DNA of 64,000 bases from NCBI RefSeq assembly GCF_002288925.2, contig NW_022098031.1, positions 13,654,824 to 13,718,823 on the forward strand, read 5' to 3'. Made by a program: the position numbers and the translations under genes. Source of the stretch: Delphinapterus leucas (Eukaryota > Chordata > Mammalia > Artiodactyla > Monodontidae). The notes below the pieces were generated by a model. The model searched no databases. It had not been told where the DNA came from and worked only from the letters and a program-made list of their open reading frames with translations. The first letter of the stretch is position 1, and each line of letters starts with the position of its first letter. This document shows positions 13,220 to 25,400 of this stretch, piece after piece.

Positions 13220-15894
13220 AAGATAGCGACTGAGAAAGGACCTGATACCTTGGCTTCTTGTGGTGGTGGGTTTTGGTGAGGAATTACAAACATCTTCTCT
13301 TCCCGTTCTCCACTTTGGCTCGTTATGCAATGTGACAACACACAAAGACCTTCACTACAGATCTCCCCACACCCTCTGGTGCACTGTCTGCCTTTGGGTG
13401 TTTTTGGTGAGTCCCTCTCCACTTCCCTAAAATTGAAAGCCCTTTTAGGCAACTGATGCAAGCTGATGGTCCACACTGACGATTAGGATTAAAACATGTT
13501 ATACCCACACAGAGTGGAAATGACCTTGCACCAAGGAAATATTTAAGAAATATTTGTGGAATAAAGGCTTTTAAAGGACAATTTCACACCAAGTACAATG
13601 GAGAGTGAAGTTCTGGCTCAAAGTATCCCCTCCCTCAGCCACAAATTCTCTGTTAACATACAGAATCAGGGACTTTACCATTACTGTAGCTCCCACTGGG
13701 CTCAAGCATGACCCCAAATCTGCTCCTTGTTGCTGTGTGGGAAATGCTGAAACAACCATCCATTCCTCCCCCATCAGGTTCTAGCTCCTGGAGAAATGGT
13801 GACGCCAAAGGGTGAAGCTGACACTGTCGAATTGTCTCTGAGCAGGAAAGTCTGAATGGCCCCATTTGACTCTTTCACTTTCATGTGGCAATGGGAAAAG
13901 CGGGCCGTTTGCACATGACGGATAGAGTGCAAGACTTGCTGTAAATGTTGTTTATACCGCCTGGGGCAGATCAAATGACTTGAAGGATTAACATATCAGA
14001 ATAAAAAGACTCAGATGCACGAGGAAAAGCCAGAAAACCCCACTCTCCTCAACATTGAGTCATTTTTCGACAGATTCAACTTGGCAAAAAAATTATGTTG
14101 GGATATAGTCCCTGTTCTGTTACAGGAGACTTTGTTTGAAAGCAAAATGTAAAAAGGTCTGTTGCATGAAACCATTAGACCCCAGATCCGATTCTCTTCC
14201 TATGTCCACTCTTTCAGGGTTCTCCAAGCCAGAGAGACTTTGCAGACAGAGCTGTGCCCACAGGCATGACCTTCTCCCAGCCCGGTTCTTTTCTTCTTAC
14301 GCTTTCAAGGAGGTAGACACCCAGAGCTAATACTAAGTCCTTCTAATAATCAGCAGCACACGCAGTGATGAGTTCATTACTGAGCCACTTATACATTCCT
14401 GCCATTTAAACATCTACAGATAACTACTGGGAGAACTGGAGGATCACCTGGGTGGATCATTTCCGGAAAGCCAGGCTTGCTTTATATACTACACTCGTCT
14501 GCCACACCCCAGCAGTCAGACCCAAGCCTAGTATTTGTGTTCCCTTTCACATCCCTGTGTCATATTACAAGTAGCACTAAATTCCTATTGCTGCCTTTTG
14601 GGGTGGGAGTTATAGTATTTTTCCAGCACTGTTTATTTTAAGTTTCAAGTTATTATTGTTATTTCTTCTTGGTGGTTAAAAGTCCAGTTGTAAAGCTTTT
14701 CCACAAGCCTGAGAATTCCTGAGAAACCCTGACAATATTCAGCATTCATGATTACCTAGACGGACATATTTTATGAAAATTGCATTGCCTTCGAATGCCT
14801 TCCTATGAATGAGCTCGAACATTGGGGTTCTGTTAGATTGGATTTCAGAACATATTTAACATATTTCCATCTGGCAACCCTGGGATGTCTCTCAATAACG
14901 GTGATTATGGAAGGATTGTTATTTGGTATAAAAACATTTGCTCAGGATGGACTAGGTTTCCTAAAAATATTGTACATCTTTATGGCTGACATGTTTGTTG
15001 TTCTGAATTAGGTGGATTTTTTTTTCACCACCACTTTGAAATATTTCACTATAAAACTCCTCCTAACCTACCTCAAATAAAGCTGGCAATTCTCCCTCAG
15101 AACTGTAAGAACTCAAATTAAGTCACATCTACAAAAATATTTTTATTAGTGGGAAGCCCAAGTTTCCCATACTTATATAAATATAACAATGCTTGTATAG
15201 TTTATCATTTCTTAGGCTGGTGATCTGAGGAGCCAAAATAGGGAATACTCCTTAAAATTTAATTTTTTAATGATGGACGTCGTGTTTAAAGGAAGTTAAG
15301 ATTATTATTTTCTTTCAAGTTCCCGAAACATTTCTTAAATAACTGTTGAGAGTAGCAGCACTTAGGAATAGGCAAATGAAACAACACTAAGGATCCAATC
15401 TTTTGGGCATGGGGAGAAGCATTAACATGAAGAAGCAAAGTCAAATTCAAGAACGAGACAAGGATAAATGGCACAAATCCTGGAAAGATAGGAACTTATA
15501 GAAGGCATCAATATTCATTCAAGGCAAATGTGAAAAGTCTTTATCCACAGGTCTCTTTAGAGATTAAAACAAAAAACAAAACAAAACAAAAAACCCCAAA
15601 GGTTGAGAAGACAGTAATTATAGAATAATTCCATGAAGGACAGATGTTTACTCTGGCTTCCTTTCTGAAGGTGCTGTCTCCATGGGTCATTTAGAGGTGT
15701 CTGGTTTTGACTGCCAATCCAAATGTCTAAAATCTCATCTATGAAACCCAAAGCGTCTCTTCTTATTTGACCAGCTATCCACCTCTTATTGGAAAGGATC
15801 CCAAAGTTGAAGATACTACTCTTTGGAAATATGAACTATGTGGAAGCTACAATAATTCTTCCAAGCTATGTGAGCAATCAATTTTGAGGGACTT
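13220..15894. other. Unassigned intergenic sequence
   Basis: The first ~100 bases may continue the old L1 interrupted at 13017. The remainder (13300-15894) shows no recognised gene or repeat. Confidence 0.5.
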
Positions 15895-17360
15895 CTAAGT
15901 TAAAGCAGAGTCTTGAAGATGGCAGAATAATGAACTTTCCATCTCTTCTTCATCTTAAAAATTACCCTAAAAGGAAAAGGAGAACAAGAAACAGGAAAAC
16001 AGAGATTCCATCTTTGATTAAACTAGAAGACATATGCAACCACAAACTACAATATATGAAGACTGAAAGTAGATGGAGAAAAGTTAAATGACACAGCAGA
16101 GTGAAGGTAAATCAAACCTAAAGATCCTCAGAAGGAGATATTGATTAAGGTTGTCCTAAAAGAAAAGACACAGGAATTGAAAGCTCCAGGTACTCCAGAT
16201 GGGATTATTCTTACTCACAGAGGAGACTGGGGTGACAGGGAAATTGGTTAAAAGGCTAAGTAGGAGGAGACTTCTGCTTCTAGCGGTATGGCAGATTTGA
16301 TTATACAATAAAGTTCCCTCCTGCCAAAATGCAATTAGAGCCTGGATAAACTACAGCAAAGATCATTTTAATGCATTTTGGGATTACTAAAAAGTAAGAC
16401 AAATCTCCAGCTTCCTTCACTACACCTGTCTCTGGGGGGGAAATATAAAAGCTAGCTGAAATCTGAGTACAGAACCATGATAGTAAGTAAATTCCAGTAA
16501 GTTCCTGAGTTGCCTGCCTGGGATCATGGGAGCAAAAGTGTCAACACCTGAGTTGGGGCTGGGAGACTCATCATGGTCCCATGTGAAGATGAGGGAGATG
16601 AACGTGAAGCTCTCAGCTGATCCAGGACTGGGGAAAGTACATACATGGCTCCAACTGAGTACATGTAAATTCTCTCTGGAGGAAAGCATCCTACAACTCC
16701 CAAAGGTTAAGTTCTATAAAGTATGAATGCACAATCCAAAATTAACCAAACAAAAATGGAAAGAAGCCACTTATAAGAGATTACTGAAGCAATAAACTCA
16801 GACCCTAAAAATCTCAGATTTTGGAATTATCAGATATAGAATATGAAATAACCAAGTAGACAAAATTTAAAAGACTGAATTTTTTTGAAAGAAGCTAAGA
16901 ACAGGAGACTACCAAATATTGCTAACCATGTTTGAAGAGTGAGCAAAAGAACTCCTAGAATTGAAATATATAATCATTGACATTTTAAGCTAAGTGAATG
17001 AGTTTACCAACAGATGAGACTCAACTAAGGAAAGAATTAGAGAAAGATAAAGCTGAAGATATTACCTATAATGCAGCATAAAGTGGCAAGGAATTAGAAA
17101 ATATAAAAAGGTAATTAAGAAATACAGAGAGTCAGAAATACTTATATAAGTATAATTGGAATCTGAGGTTAAAAAGGAACAGAGAAAATGAGAAGAGAGG
17201 GAACATCTGAAGAGATAAAGGCTGAGAATGTTCCAGAATTGATGGAAGAGATAAATCCACAAATATAAGAAAAATAGTGTATAAGCAGGATTTGAAAAAA
17301 AAATGTAGTGGAATTGAAGAATTCTGAGGAAAAAAAAGACAATATTAAAAGCACCCATAA
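15895..17360 (+). mobile_element. Old L1M/HAL1-type LINE, 5' segment
   Basis: Diverged sequence with features of old mammalian L1 5' regions ('cttgaagatggcagaataatg' near the start, then A-rich reading-frame remnants). All frames are broken. It continues after younger L1 insertions at 17782-18444 and 19284-21230. Confidence 0.6.
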
Positions 17361-17781
17361 GACTTAGAGATTATCATATTAAGTGAAGTAAGTCAGCAAG
17401 AGAAAGACAAATACCATAGGATATCACTTATATGTGGAATCTAAAATATGACACAAATGAACATATGTAGAAAACAGAAATAGACTCACAGACATAGAGA
17501 ACAGACTTGTGGTTGCCAAGGGGGAGGGGGTGGGGGAGGGATGGATTGGGAGTTTGGGGTTAGCAGATGCAAACTATTACATGTAGAATGGATAAACAAC
17601 AAAATCCTACTGTATAGCACAGGGAACTATATTCAATATCCTGTGATAAAATGGAAAAGAATATGAAAAAGAATATATACATATGTATAACTGAATCACT
17701 TTGCTGTATAACAGAAACTAACACAACACTATAAATCAACTATACTTCAATTTAAAATAAAAGAAAAAGGGAAAAAAAAGC
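17361..17781 (+). mobile_element. L1 LINE 3' end inserted in older L1
   Basis: 5'-truncated L1. It has the tail of ORF2 ('gattatcatattaagtgaag'), the 3' UTR with 'tgtatagcacagggaacta' and 'aactgaatcactttgctgta', and an A-rich tail. The same family, older than the 18445 copy, occurs at 10995-11612. Probable flanks are aaaagcaccc and aaaagcactc. Confidence 0.88.
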
Positions 17782-18444
17782 ACTCAAAGAGAGTCCATCT
17801 ACAAGAGATTAAGAATTAGGACTAGAAAAGGGTAAATAATATGTTCAAAGTGCTGAGAGAAAATAACTGTTAAATTTAAAAATTGTGTATCAAGAGAAAA
17901 AACTTTTGAGAATGAGAATAAAAGTTTTTGTCCAGGTAAACAAAAAAAAAAGATATAGGATTTACCTTCAAAAGAGGCTGACCAAAGACACTTCTAAAGG
18001 ATGAACTTCAGGAATAAGAAAAATAACCTTGGAAGAAGGGTTGAGGAAGCAAGAGAGAGCTGTGAACAAAGAAATCAGTAAACATGTAGGCAAGCCATCA
18101 TTATCTCCAGGTACAATCAGTGAGTCAATATAAATAATAATAATATTTACTTTGTGAGATGAACGAAGTGACAGAACTAAAATTATGTATCAATAATATC
18201 TAACTTGGGAGGTGAATGATCAATGTCAAAGTTAACTAAAGTTGAGTTATTCAGATACTGAAAAACTTAGATGCTGTTAAGTTAACCATGCATGGTAAAT
18301 TTCAAGGGTAACATTTTAAAAAGAGAGGCTATGACTTCCAAACGAATAGAAAAAGGAGGTGAAAAAAACAAAAATCAATTTAAAGAGAAAAATAAAAGCA
18401 TAGAATAAGCAGGAAAAATAGAAAGCATAAAGAAAGATGGCATA
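17782..18444 (+). mobile_element. Old L1M/HAL1-type LINE, middle segment
   Basis: Resumption of the diverged A-rich element. It includes 'tcaaagtgctgagagaaaat' followed by a 'tttgtccaggtaaaca' passage characteristic of old L1/HAL1 interiors. Frames are broken. It is interrupted at 18445 by a younger L1. Confidence 0.6.
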
Positions 18445-19267
18445 TCATCAAAAAATCCACAAACAATAAATGCTGGAGAGGGTGTGGAGAAAAGGGAACC
18501 CTCTTGCACTGTTGGTGGGAATGTAAATTGATACAGCCACTATGGAGAACAGTATGGAGGTTCCTTAAAAATCTAAAAATAGAACTACCATACAACCCAG
18601 CAATCCCACTACTGGGCATATATCCTGAGAAAACCATAATTCAAAAAGAGTCATGTACCACAATGTTCACTGCAGCTCTATTTACAGTAGCCAGGACATG
18701 GAAGCAACCTAAGTGTCCACTGACAGATGAATGGATAAAGAAGATGTGGCACATAAATACAATGGAATATTACTCAGCCATAGAAAGAAATGAAACTGAG
18801 TTACTTGTAGTAAGGTGGATGGACCTAGAGTCTGTCATCCAGAGTGAAGTAAGTCAGAAAGAGAAAAAAATACCATATGCTAACACATATATATGGAATC
18901 TAAAAAAAAAAATTGTTATGAAGAACCTAGGGGCAGGACAGGAATAAAGATGCAGATGTAGAGAATGGACTTGAGGACCCGGGGAGGGGGAAGGGTAAGC
19001 TGGGACGAAGTGAGAGAGTGGCATGTACTTATATATACTACCAAATGTAAAATAGATAGCTAGTGGGAAGCGGCCGCATAGCACAGGGAGATCAGCTCAG
19101 TGCTTTGTGACCACCTTAGAGGGCTGGGATAGGGAGGGTGGGAGGGAAACACAAGAGGGAGGAGATATGGGGATATATGCATATGTATAGCTGATTCACT
19201 TTGTTATAAAGCAGAAACTAACACACCATTGTAAAGCAATTCTACTTCAATAAAGATGTTAAAGAAA
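18445..19267 (+). mobile_element. L1 LINE 3' end with perfect target duplication
   Basis: 5'-truncated L1 containing the ORF2 C-terminus (frame open from about 18504 to 18947, with the motifs [15 protein letters not shown] and TMEYYSAIERNE) and a 3' UTR ending 'tacttcaataaagatgtt' plus an A-tail. The target duplication is a perfect 16 bp, aaagaaagatggcata, at 18429-18444 and 19268-19283. It is one of the younger L1s in the window. Confidence 0.95.
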
Positions 19268-19283
19268 AAAGAAAGATGGCATA

Positions 19284-21230
19284 AACAAATCCAAATATAG
19301 CAATAATTTTAATCTTTGTGTGCATATATATATATATAAAACCTCACCAGTTCAGAGATTATGAGTGTTATTTTAAAAAAGAAAAATTCCATTATATATT
19401 ATCTGAAAAATAACCACTGAAATATAAGGTAATGACAAGGTTGACTGTAAAAAGGCACATTCAAAAATATATATACCAAACAATAAAAGCTCAAGATGCT
19501 ATTTTTTTTACCAAACAAAATAGATGCTAATCAAAACCATTGTTTGGGACAAAGAGGATCACTACATATTGATAACATTTAATTCACCTGGCAGAAATAA
19601 TTATTCTAAAGTTGCATCACCAAAAATTACCAAAATATACAAAATTCAAAAAGATAGAAGTAGAGGGAATACTGTCAAATCTGCAATTGTACTGGGAGAT
19701 TTCAAACTATCTTTGTCAATTACTGTAGGTCAAGCAGACAAAAAAAATTAGTGAAAATACAGAAGAATTGAATGATGCAATTAATAACTATCACACAACA
19801 GAACTAACAATTAGAATGCACATGCTTTTCTCAAGCACACAGGGAACATTTATAAAAATTGGCCACATTGTAGGCTATAAGACACACCTCAGCAAAATTT
19901 AAAGAATAGCTATCATACAGGCTTTGTTTTCTGACCACAATATAATTAAAATAAAAATCAATAATAAAAATATAAATGACAAATTACACTCCTAAATAAT
20001 TCATAAATCAAGAGGCAAACGTAATAGAAATTTTTAAAAATAGAAGTGAATGATAATGAACTTATTACATATTAAAAAAAACTTGTAGGATTCAAATAAA
20101 ATACTATTTTGAGGGAAAGTTATAGTGTTAAACTCTTATAGTAGAAAAGAAGAAAGAAAATTAATAAGTTAAGCATCCAATTGAAGAAGTTAGGAAAAAG
20201 CACCCACATAAAGTAGAATGAAAGAGATAATACAAAATAAGAGTAGGAATGTAGTAAATAGAAAAAAAAGATACAATACAGAGGATCACCAAAACCAAAA
20301 TTTGGTTGTTTCAAAAAATAAAATAAAATAGACAAATCTCTGGTTATCTCAGTCAAGAAAAAAAGAAGGCACAATTAAAATGTAATAGGAGTTAAAAGGA
20401 GTACTCAAATACAGACATGGCAGACACTAAAAAGTGTTAGTGAATATTATGAACAACTTGATATATCTATACATTTTAAAACATAGTCACAATGAACAAA
20501 TTCTTAGAAAAATTAAGCTTAATAAAAATGAAATCAAGAAGAAGCAGAAAGTCTGAAGAGTGTTGTAACCACTGAAGAAATAACATCAATAGTGAAAATA
20601 ATTCTACAAAGAAAACATTAGGCCCAAATGTTATTACAGGTGACCTCTACCAAACTATCAAAGAACAAATCATTCCAATCTAATACACACTCTTCCGGAA
20701 AATTGAAAAGAAGGGAAAATACCCTAACTAACTGTATAAGATCCGTATATTGTAATGCCCAAACCAGCTAAGGACAGAATAAAAAGGAAAAATTACAGGG
20801 TACTCTCACTCATGAACCCAGAGGCCAAAATCTTACCCAAAATACTGAGGAACCAATTCTGCCAAGCTGAGTTTATCTTAGAAACAAAAGAATAGTTTAA
20901 CACTGGAAAACCTATACATGTAAATTGCCAAAATAGTGTATTTAAAACTGAAAACGATACCATAATTTTAATAGATGCAGACAAAGCATTGAATAAATTT
21001 CAACACCAATTCATGATAAAAACTGGTAACAAACAGAATAGAAAGGGATATGCTTAACTTGATAAAGATAATTACCAAAAATACAACAACAGCATTTTTA
21101 GAGGTGAGAAGTAAGAATCATTTTCTTTTAAATCAGGACCAAGACAAAGATTTCTCTGACACTATGAAGTTCAAGTATATACTGGGCATTCTTACCAATA
21201 CAGTAAAGTAAGAAAAAAACAAAAGTGGTA
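19284..21230 (+). mobile_element. Old L1M-type LINE, ORF2 remnant
   Basis: Diverged L1 ORF2. Recognisable passages include 'gcacacagggaacatttat', 'gacctctaccaaactatcaa', 'ataattttaatagatgcag' and 'aaaattacagggtactctc', which follow reverse-transcriptase-region order. All frames are broken by many stops. It ends near a GC-richer segment at 21230. Confidence 0.75.
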
Positions 21231-21700
21231 ACCATGGAAGTGAGATAGGCTAGGACCTTGGACCCTTTACTGCAGTGCTCACACCTGAACGATGTCTCCT
21301 CCCAGCCTCAGAATACATCAGAATACAAAGAAACTATAAGGAACTAAAAATGACTGCCTGCACTGCAGTTGGGGCAAATTATGAACAACAAGATACAAAA
21401 AGTCCAAAACCCAACTGCCACTTCTGAGGAGCCAGGAGCAAAAGCAGGGCACTGCGCATGATCCCTGCAGTACCAGAAAGGGGGTGGGCAGAGCACCTAA
21501 GCTACCCCTCCTCTGGCCCAACCCACAATGCGTCCCTACCCTCACCCCATTTAAGGGACCAGCCTGCCCCCCTCGCAGAGGGAGCAAGGGAACCTGTTAC
21601 TTGTTTTCACTCCCTCATGCCTTGCCTGAATTTCTCATCTGGACTCTTATCAATTTTTTTGCTAATTAAAGAGTCCAAGAACCTGGGTGGGTAACTGAGG
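21230..21700 (+). mobile_element. Possible solo LTR within old L1
   Basis: A GC-richer ~460 bp segment sits between two old L1 ORF2 remnants. It contains a promoter-like 'ccccatttaagggaccag' and, 120 bp on, 'ttgctaattaaagagtcc', the spacing of an LTR TATA and poly(A) region. I could not fix TG/CA ends or a target duplication, and the family is not identified. Confidence 0.35.
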
Positions 21701-22245
21701 AAACAACTGATAAATCTGACTACATTCAAATTTACAATAATTGTCCACCAGAGACAAATTATAAAAAAACACCATGAAGAAAGTGGAAAGATCAGCCACA
21801 AACTGGGAGAAAGACTGCCACACGTATAAGAGAAAGAAGACTAATATTCAAAATGCGGAAAAATAACTACAAGTAAATTTTTTAAAAAGATAGCCAAGGG
21901 AAAAATGGCCAAAACTCATGGATAACATTTTTCCCAGCAAAAGGAACCCATGGCCACCACATAGGAAACAATGCTCTGCATCATCAGTAATGAGGAAACT
22001 TCAAATTAAACCTGTGATGATTTACACACACTAGATTAGCAAAAAGGAAGAAGTTCAGTCACACAAAGCGTTGACAAGGATACGGGAATTTCTATATATT
22101 GCCAGTGGAAGTATAAATCGGCACAATTACTTTGGAAAACTATTTTGTCATTTTCTTGTAAAACTGAAAATGCACGTACACTATGACCCAGCAATTTCAT
22201 TCCTAAGGATATGCCCTAGAGAAACTCTTGCACATTGTGGTAGAC
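21700..22245 (+). mobile_element. Old L1M LINE, ORF2 C-terminal remnant
   Basis: Diverged sequence matching the end of L1 ORF2, including 'tatgacccagcaatttcatt' and 'gggaatttctatatattgcc'. Frames are broken. It is possibly the continuation of the element at 19284-21230. Confidence 0.7.
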
Positions 22246-22445
22246 AAAATAATGGTCCCTCCCCAAATATGTCCACGTGCTAATTTCCAGGACCTGTGAA
22301 TATACTACCTTACATGGCAAAAAGGATTTTGAAGATGTGATTAGGGTTAAGGACCTTGAGATGGAGAGATTATCCTGGATTATCTGGATGAACCCGGTGT
22401 AATCACACGAGTCCTTAAGAGCTGAGAACCCTTCCCAGAATCTGT
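22245..22445 (+). mobile_element. Ancient interspersed repeat, family not assigned
   Basis: A very familiar mammalian repeat passage ('acaaaataatggtccctccc', 'atgtccacgtgctaatttcc', 'ggagattatcctggattatc'). It belongs to an old LINE 3' end or LTR family; I could not decide which without a search. Confidence 0.55.
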
Positions 22446-22479
22446 GGTCAGAGAAATGGCAGTGTAAGAAATACATACA

Positions 22480-24085
22480 GAGTGGAGAAGTAAAATATTT
22501 TAAAATTATCATTGATTTTCTTAGAGAAATGAGAAGATATTGCTTTTTTAACAAGAAGAGTATGCTATAAAAACAGAGCAACCAGAGAATAAGAGCTCTT
22601 GGAAATGAAACATATAGATACAGATATAGATATATATGAAAAGTAAAAAAATTTTAGTAAAGTGGTTGTAAAGAAACGTAAGAAAATTTCCTAGAAAGGG
22701 GAACAAAAGTGATGGAAAGTAGAAGAAAAATAAATTAAATCAATCCAAGAAGTGCAACATCTAATAGAAGTTACAAAAAAAAAAAAATAGAACGAACAGA
22801 CAAAACAAAGGATACAAGCAAAGGAATGATGAGGAAATCTCTTAGAGTGGAAGGGCCCAAACTTCTAGACAGAAAAGACCCCCCAAGTGCCCAGCAAGAC
22901 AAATGGGAGAAGACCCTCCCTGGGGCGTTTCATCTTTTTCAAACTCTAGTGGCAAAGCTCGCAACCAAAGTATTAGAATCTCCATGGGATATCTCAACAG
23001 CAACCTTGGAAAATAGAAGTCAATAGAGCAATGCCTCCAAATTTGAAGGGAAAGTGATTTTCACCCTGGAAGTCTAGACTCTGCCAAAATACTAATAAAG
23101 TGTGAGAGCAGAAGAGAGTTATTTTCAAAACATACCATGTCTCAAAAGTTTAACCTTGAGGGCACCTTTTCATAGGAAACCAGAGAAGATCTGCTCTACC
23201 GAAATGAGGACATAAATGAAGGGATCCAGAGACAAAGGAAGAGGCACAAGAAAAGGGTGACAGGAATCCTCAGGATTATGACAGAGTAAGGATCCAGGGC
23301 ATCGGCAGTGCAGAAGATCTGGAGAGCGAGCAGTCCAAACTGGAACAGGGAATTATAGAGGCGTGTGTTCATGCGTGCGTGTGTGTGTATGAGTGCTCGC
23401 GCGTATGACATACTCTGGTATGGGTATTTCTAGTAATAAAATGTAACATATATTATCTGACATACTTGAGAAAGAGAAACATTATTTTACAAAACAGTTG
23501 GAAGATGTAGGAAGGCTTAACTAGAGACTCAATGAAAAAAGTAAATAAATGAACAGGTGAACACATGAGACAATGATTAACTCCAAGGAAAACCAGAAGT
23601 CATACAGAAAAAGAAATGTGATAATATTATACACTACTTGGCTCAACACTAAAAATTTCTTTTTATTATTATAATAATGAAGACCCTAAATGGAGCTATA
23701 ACCAAAAATCGTGATAAAACTAAGTTGGATGGATGGGGTGAGAGAAAAGAGGGAGGTAAGAGAGTTAAAATAATAAATCAATAGATGATGCCTATAATTA
23801 ATTAATAGACGGCAACATGGAATATTTCAAAACATTGATACAATGTCAGACAAAACAGCAAACTGGGAAGAGGAAAAGGATGTTTGTGGGCATAGATGTT
23901 TTTGCCGTGATAGTCTGGGAGAGAGAAAAAACTAAGGCAAAAAAAAAGAAACAGCGAGCAGGATTAAAAGTGACTGTGTCTGGGCAACAGGATTGAATGC
24001 GAGGAAGGGCCAAGGGCTCCTTTAGCTGTGTCTTTTAGCACTGTTTCACTTTTTAAATTCGTGCGTATATTTCTTTAATTTAAAA
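22480..24085 (+). mobile_element. HAL1-like LINE remnant
   Basis: Diverged A-rich element with the HAL1-type series 'gtctagactctgccaaaata', 'tcataggaaaccagagaaga', 'ctctaccgaaatgaggac'. Frames are broken. It ends where the SINE at 24095 begins. Confidence 0.65.
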
Positions 24086-24094
24086 AATATTTTA

Positions 24095-24440
24095 GGGCTT
24101 CCCTGGTGGCGCAGTGGTTAAGAACCCACCTGCCAATGCAGGGGACACAGGTTCAAGCCCTGGCCTGGGAAGATCCCACATGCCGCAGAGCAACTAAGCC
24201 CGTGAGCCACAACTACTGAGCCTGTGCTCTAGAGCCTGAGAGCCACAACTACTGAGTCTGCGTGCCACAACTACTGAAGCCCACGCGCCCAGAGCCCATG
24301 CTCCGCAACAAGAGCAGCCACTGCAATGAGAAGCCCATGCACTGAAAGGAAGAGCAGCCCCTGCTCGACGCAACTAAAGAAAGCCGCGTGCAGCAACGAA
24401 GACCCAACGCAGCTAAAAGTAAATAAATTTTTTAAAAAAA
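24095..24440 (+). mobile_element. CHR-type SINE, long form
   Basis: Long-form copy: the tRNA-like head is followed by several 'gccacaactactgag' sub-repeats and the 3' body 'cagcaacgaagacccaacg', then an AT-rich tail. It lies directly after HAL1-like sequence. Its target duplication is AT-rich and not clear. Confidence 0.9.
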
Positions 24441-24491
24441 TATATATATGTTTTAAAAAATATATCATATATAGGCTAAATCACAATACAG

Positions 24492-24925
24492 TACAGACAT
24501 ACCTTGGAGATATTGTGAGTTTGGTTCCAGACTATCACAATAAAATGAATATGGCAATAAAGCAAATCTCATGAATTTTTTGGTTTCCCAGTGCATATAA
24601 AACTTATGTTTATAGTACACTGTAGTCTATTAAGTGTGCAATAGCATTATGTCTAAAAAACCAATGTACATACCTTAATTTAAAAATACCTTATTGCTAA
24701 AAAACACGAACCAGCATCTGAGCCTTCAGTGAGTCATGATATTTCTTCTGGTGGAGGGTTTGAAATGCTGTGAGAATTACCAAAATGTGACACATTCACA
24801 CAAAGTGAGCAAATGGTGCCCACAGACTTGCTGGACGCAGCGTTGCCTCAACCTTCAGTTTGTAAAAAACGCAGTATCTGCACAGTGTCATAAAGCAAAG
24901 CAAGGTAGAATGAAGTATGCCTGTA
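24492..24925. mobile_element. Non-autonomous DNA transposon with terminal inverted repeats
   Basis: It begins TACAGACATACCTTGG and ends GAAGTATGCCTGTA; the ends are imperfect inverted repeats of each other (about 12 of 14). The left part carries the 'tagtctattaagtgtgcaat' passage of a well-known mammalian DNA transposon. No transposase frame. Family name not assigned. Confidence 0.7.
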
Positions 24926-24939
24926 ATTGAGGTTCAGGG

Positions 24940-25400
24940 GTGTTAAGGAACTTTCTTAAGATGATGGCCAGGAAACAGCACGGCCAAGACCTACTGTATC
25001 TTCTATTGGACCTGACCGACTCCATTATGGCTGCAGTTTTTCACGTTTTCTTATACCCATCCCTTTCGGTAAGGCCTGCCCACACCGGTTTTAGCTATGG
25101 TCATGTAATGTGCTTTTGCCAAAGGGACAGTAACAAATGACACAAGCAGAAGTCTGAAGATCCACTTGCACATTTCTACTTTCTCTCTTAAAGCCCTGTC
25201 ACTGCCATGAGAACATGCCCCGGCCAGCCAACTGGAGGGACATGAGAGATGCATGCAGGACAGCCAAGCTGCCCCAGGAGTGGCCATGTTAGAACAGCCA
25301 GCCCTTAGCCAGCACTCCAGCTGACCATGGATACATGGCATAAGACATGTCACCACGGTACAGAAAGGATGCTCTCTGAGTCTTAAGTTAAACAATGAGA
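24940..25400. mobile_element. Probable ancient LTR or LINE repeat, family not assigned
   Basis: The passages 'ctgccatgagaacatgcccc' and 'tccagctgaccatggataca' have the look of an old MaLR-type or L1 3' repeat. No ends could be fixed. Confidence 0.4.

Noticed and set aside
18504..18947. 147-codon open frame on the plus strand
   Set aside because: It is the C-terminal part of L1 ORF2 in a truncated LINE with target duplication, not a host gene.
24095..24170. tRNA-like head with A- and B-box motifs
   Set aside because: This and similar sites are SINE heads derived from a tRNA; they lack a foldable complete tRNA and are not tRNA genes.
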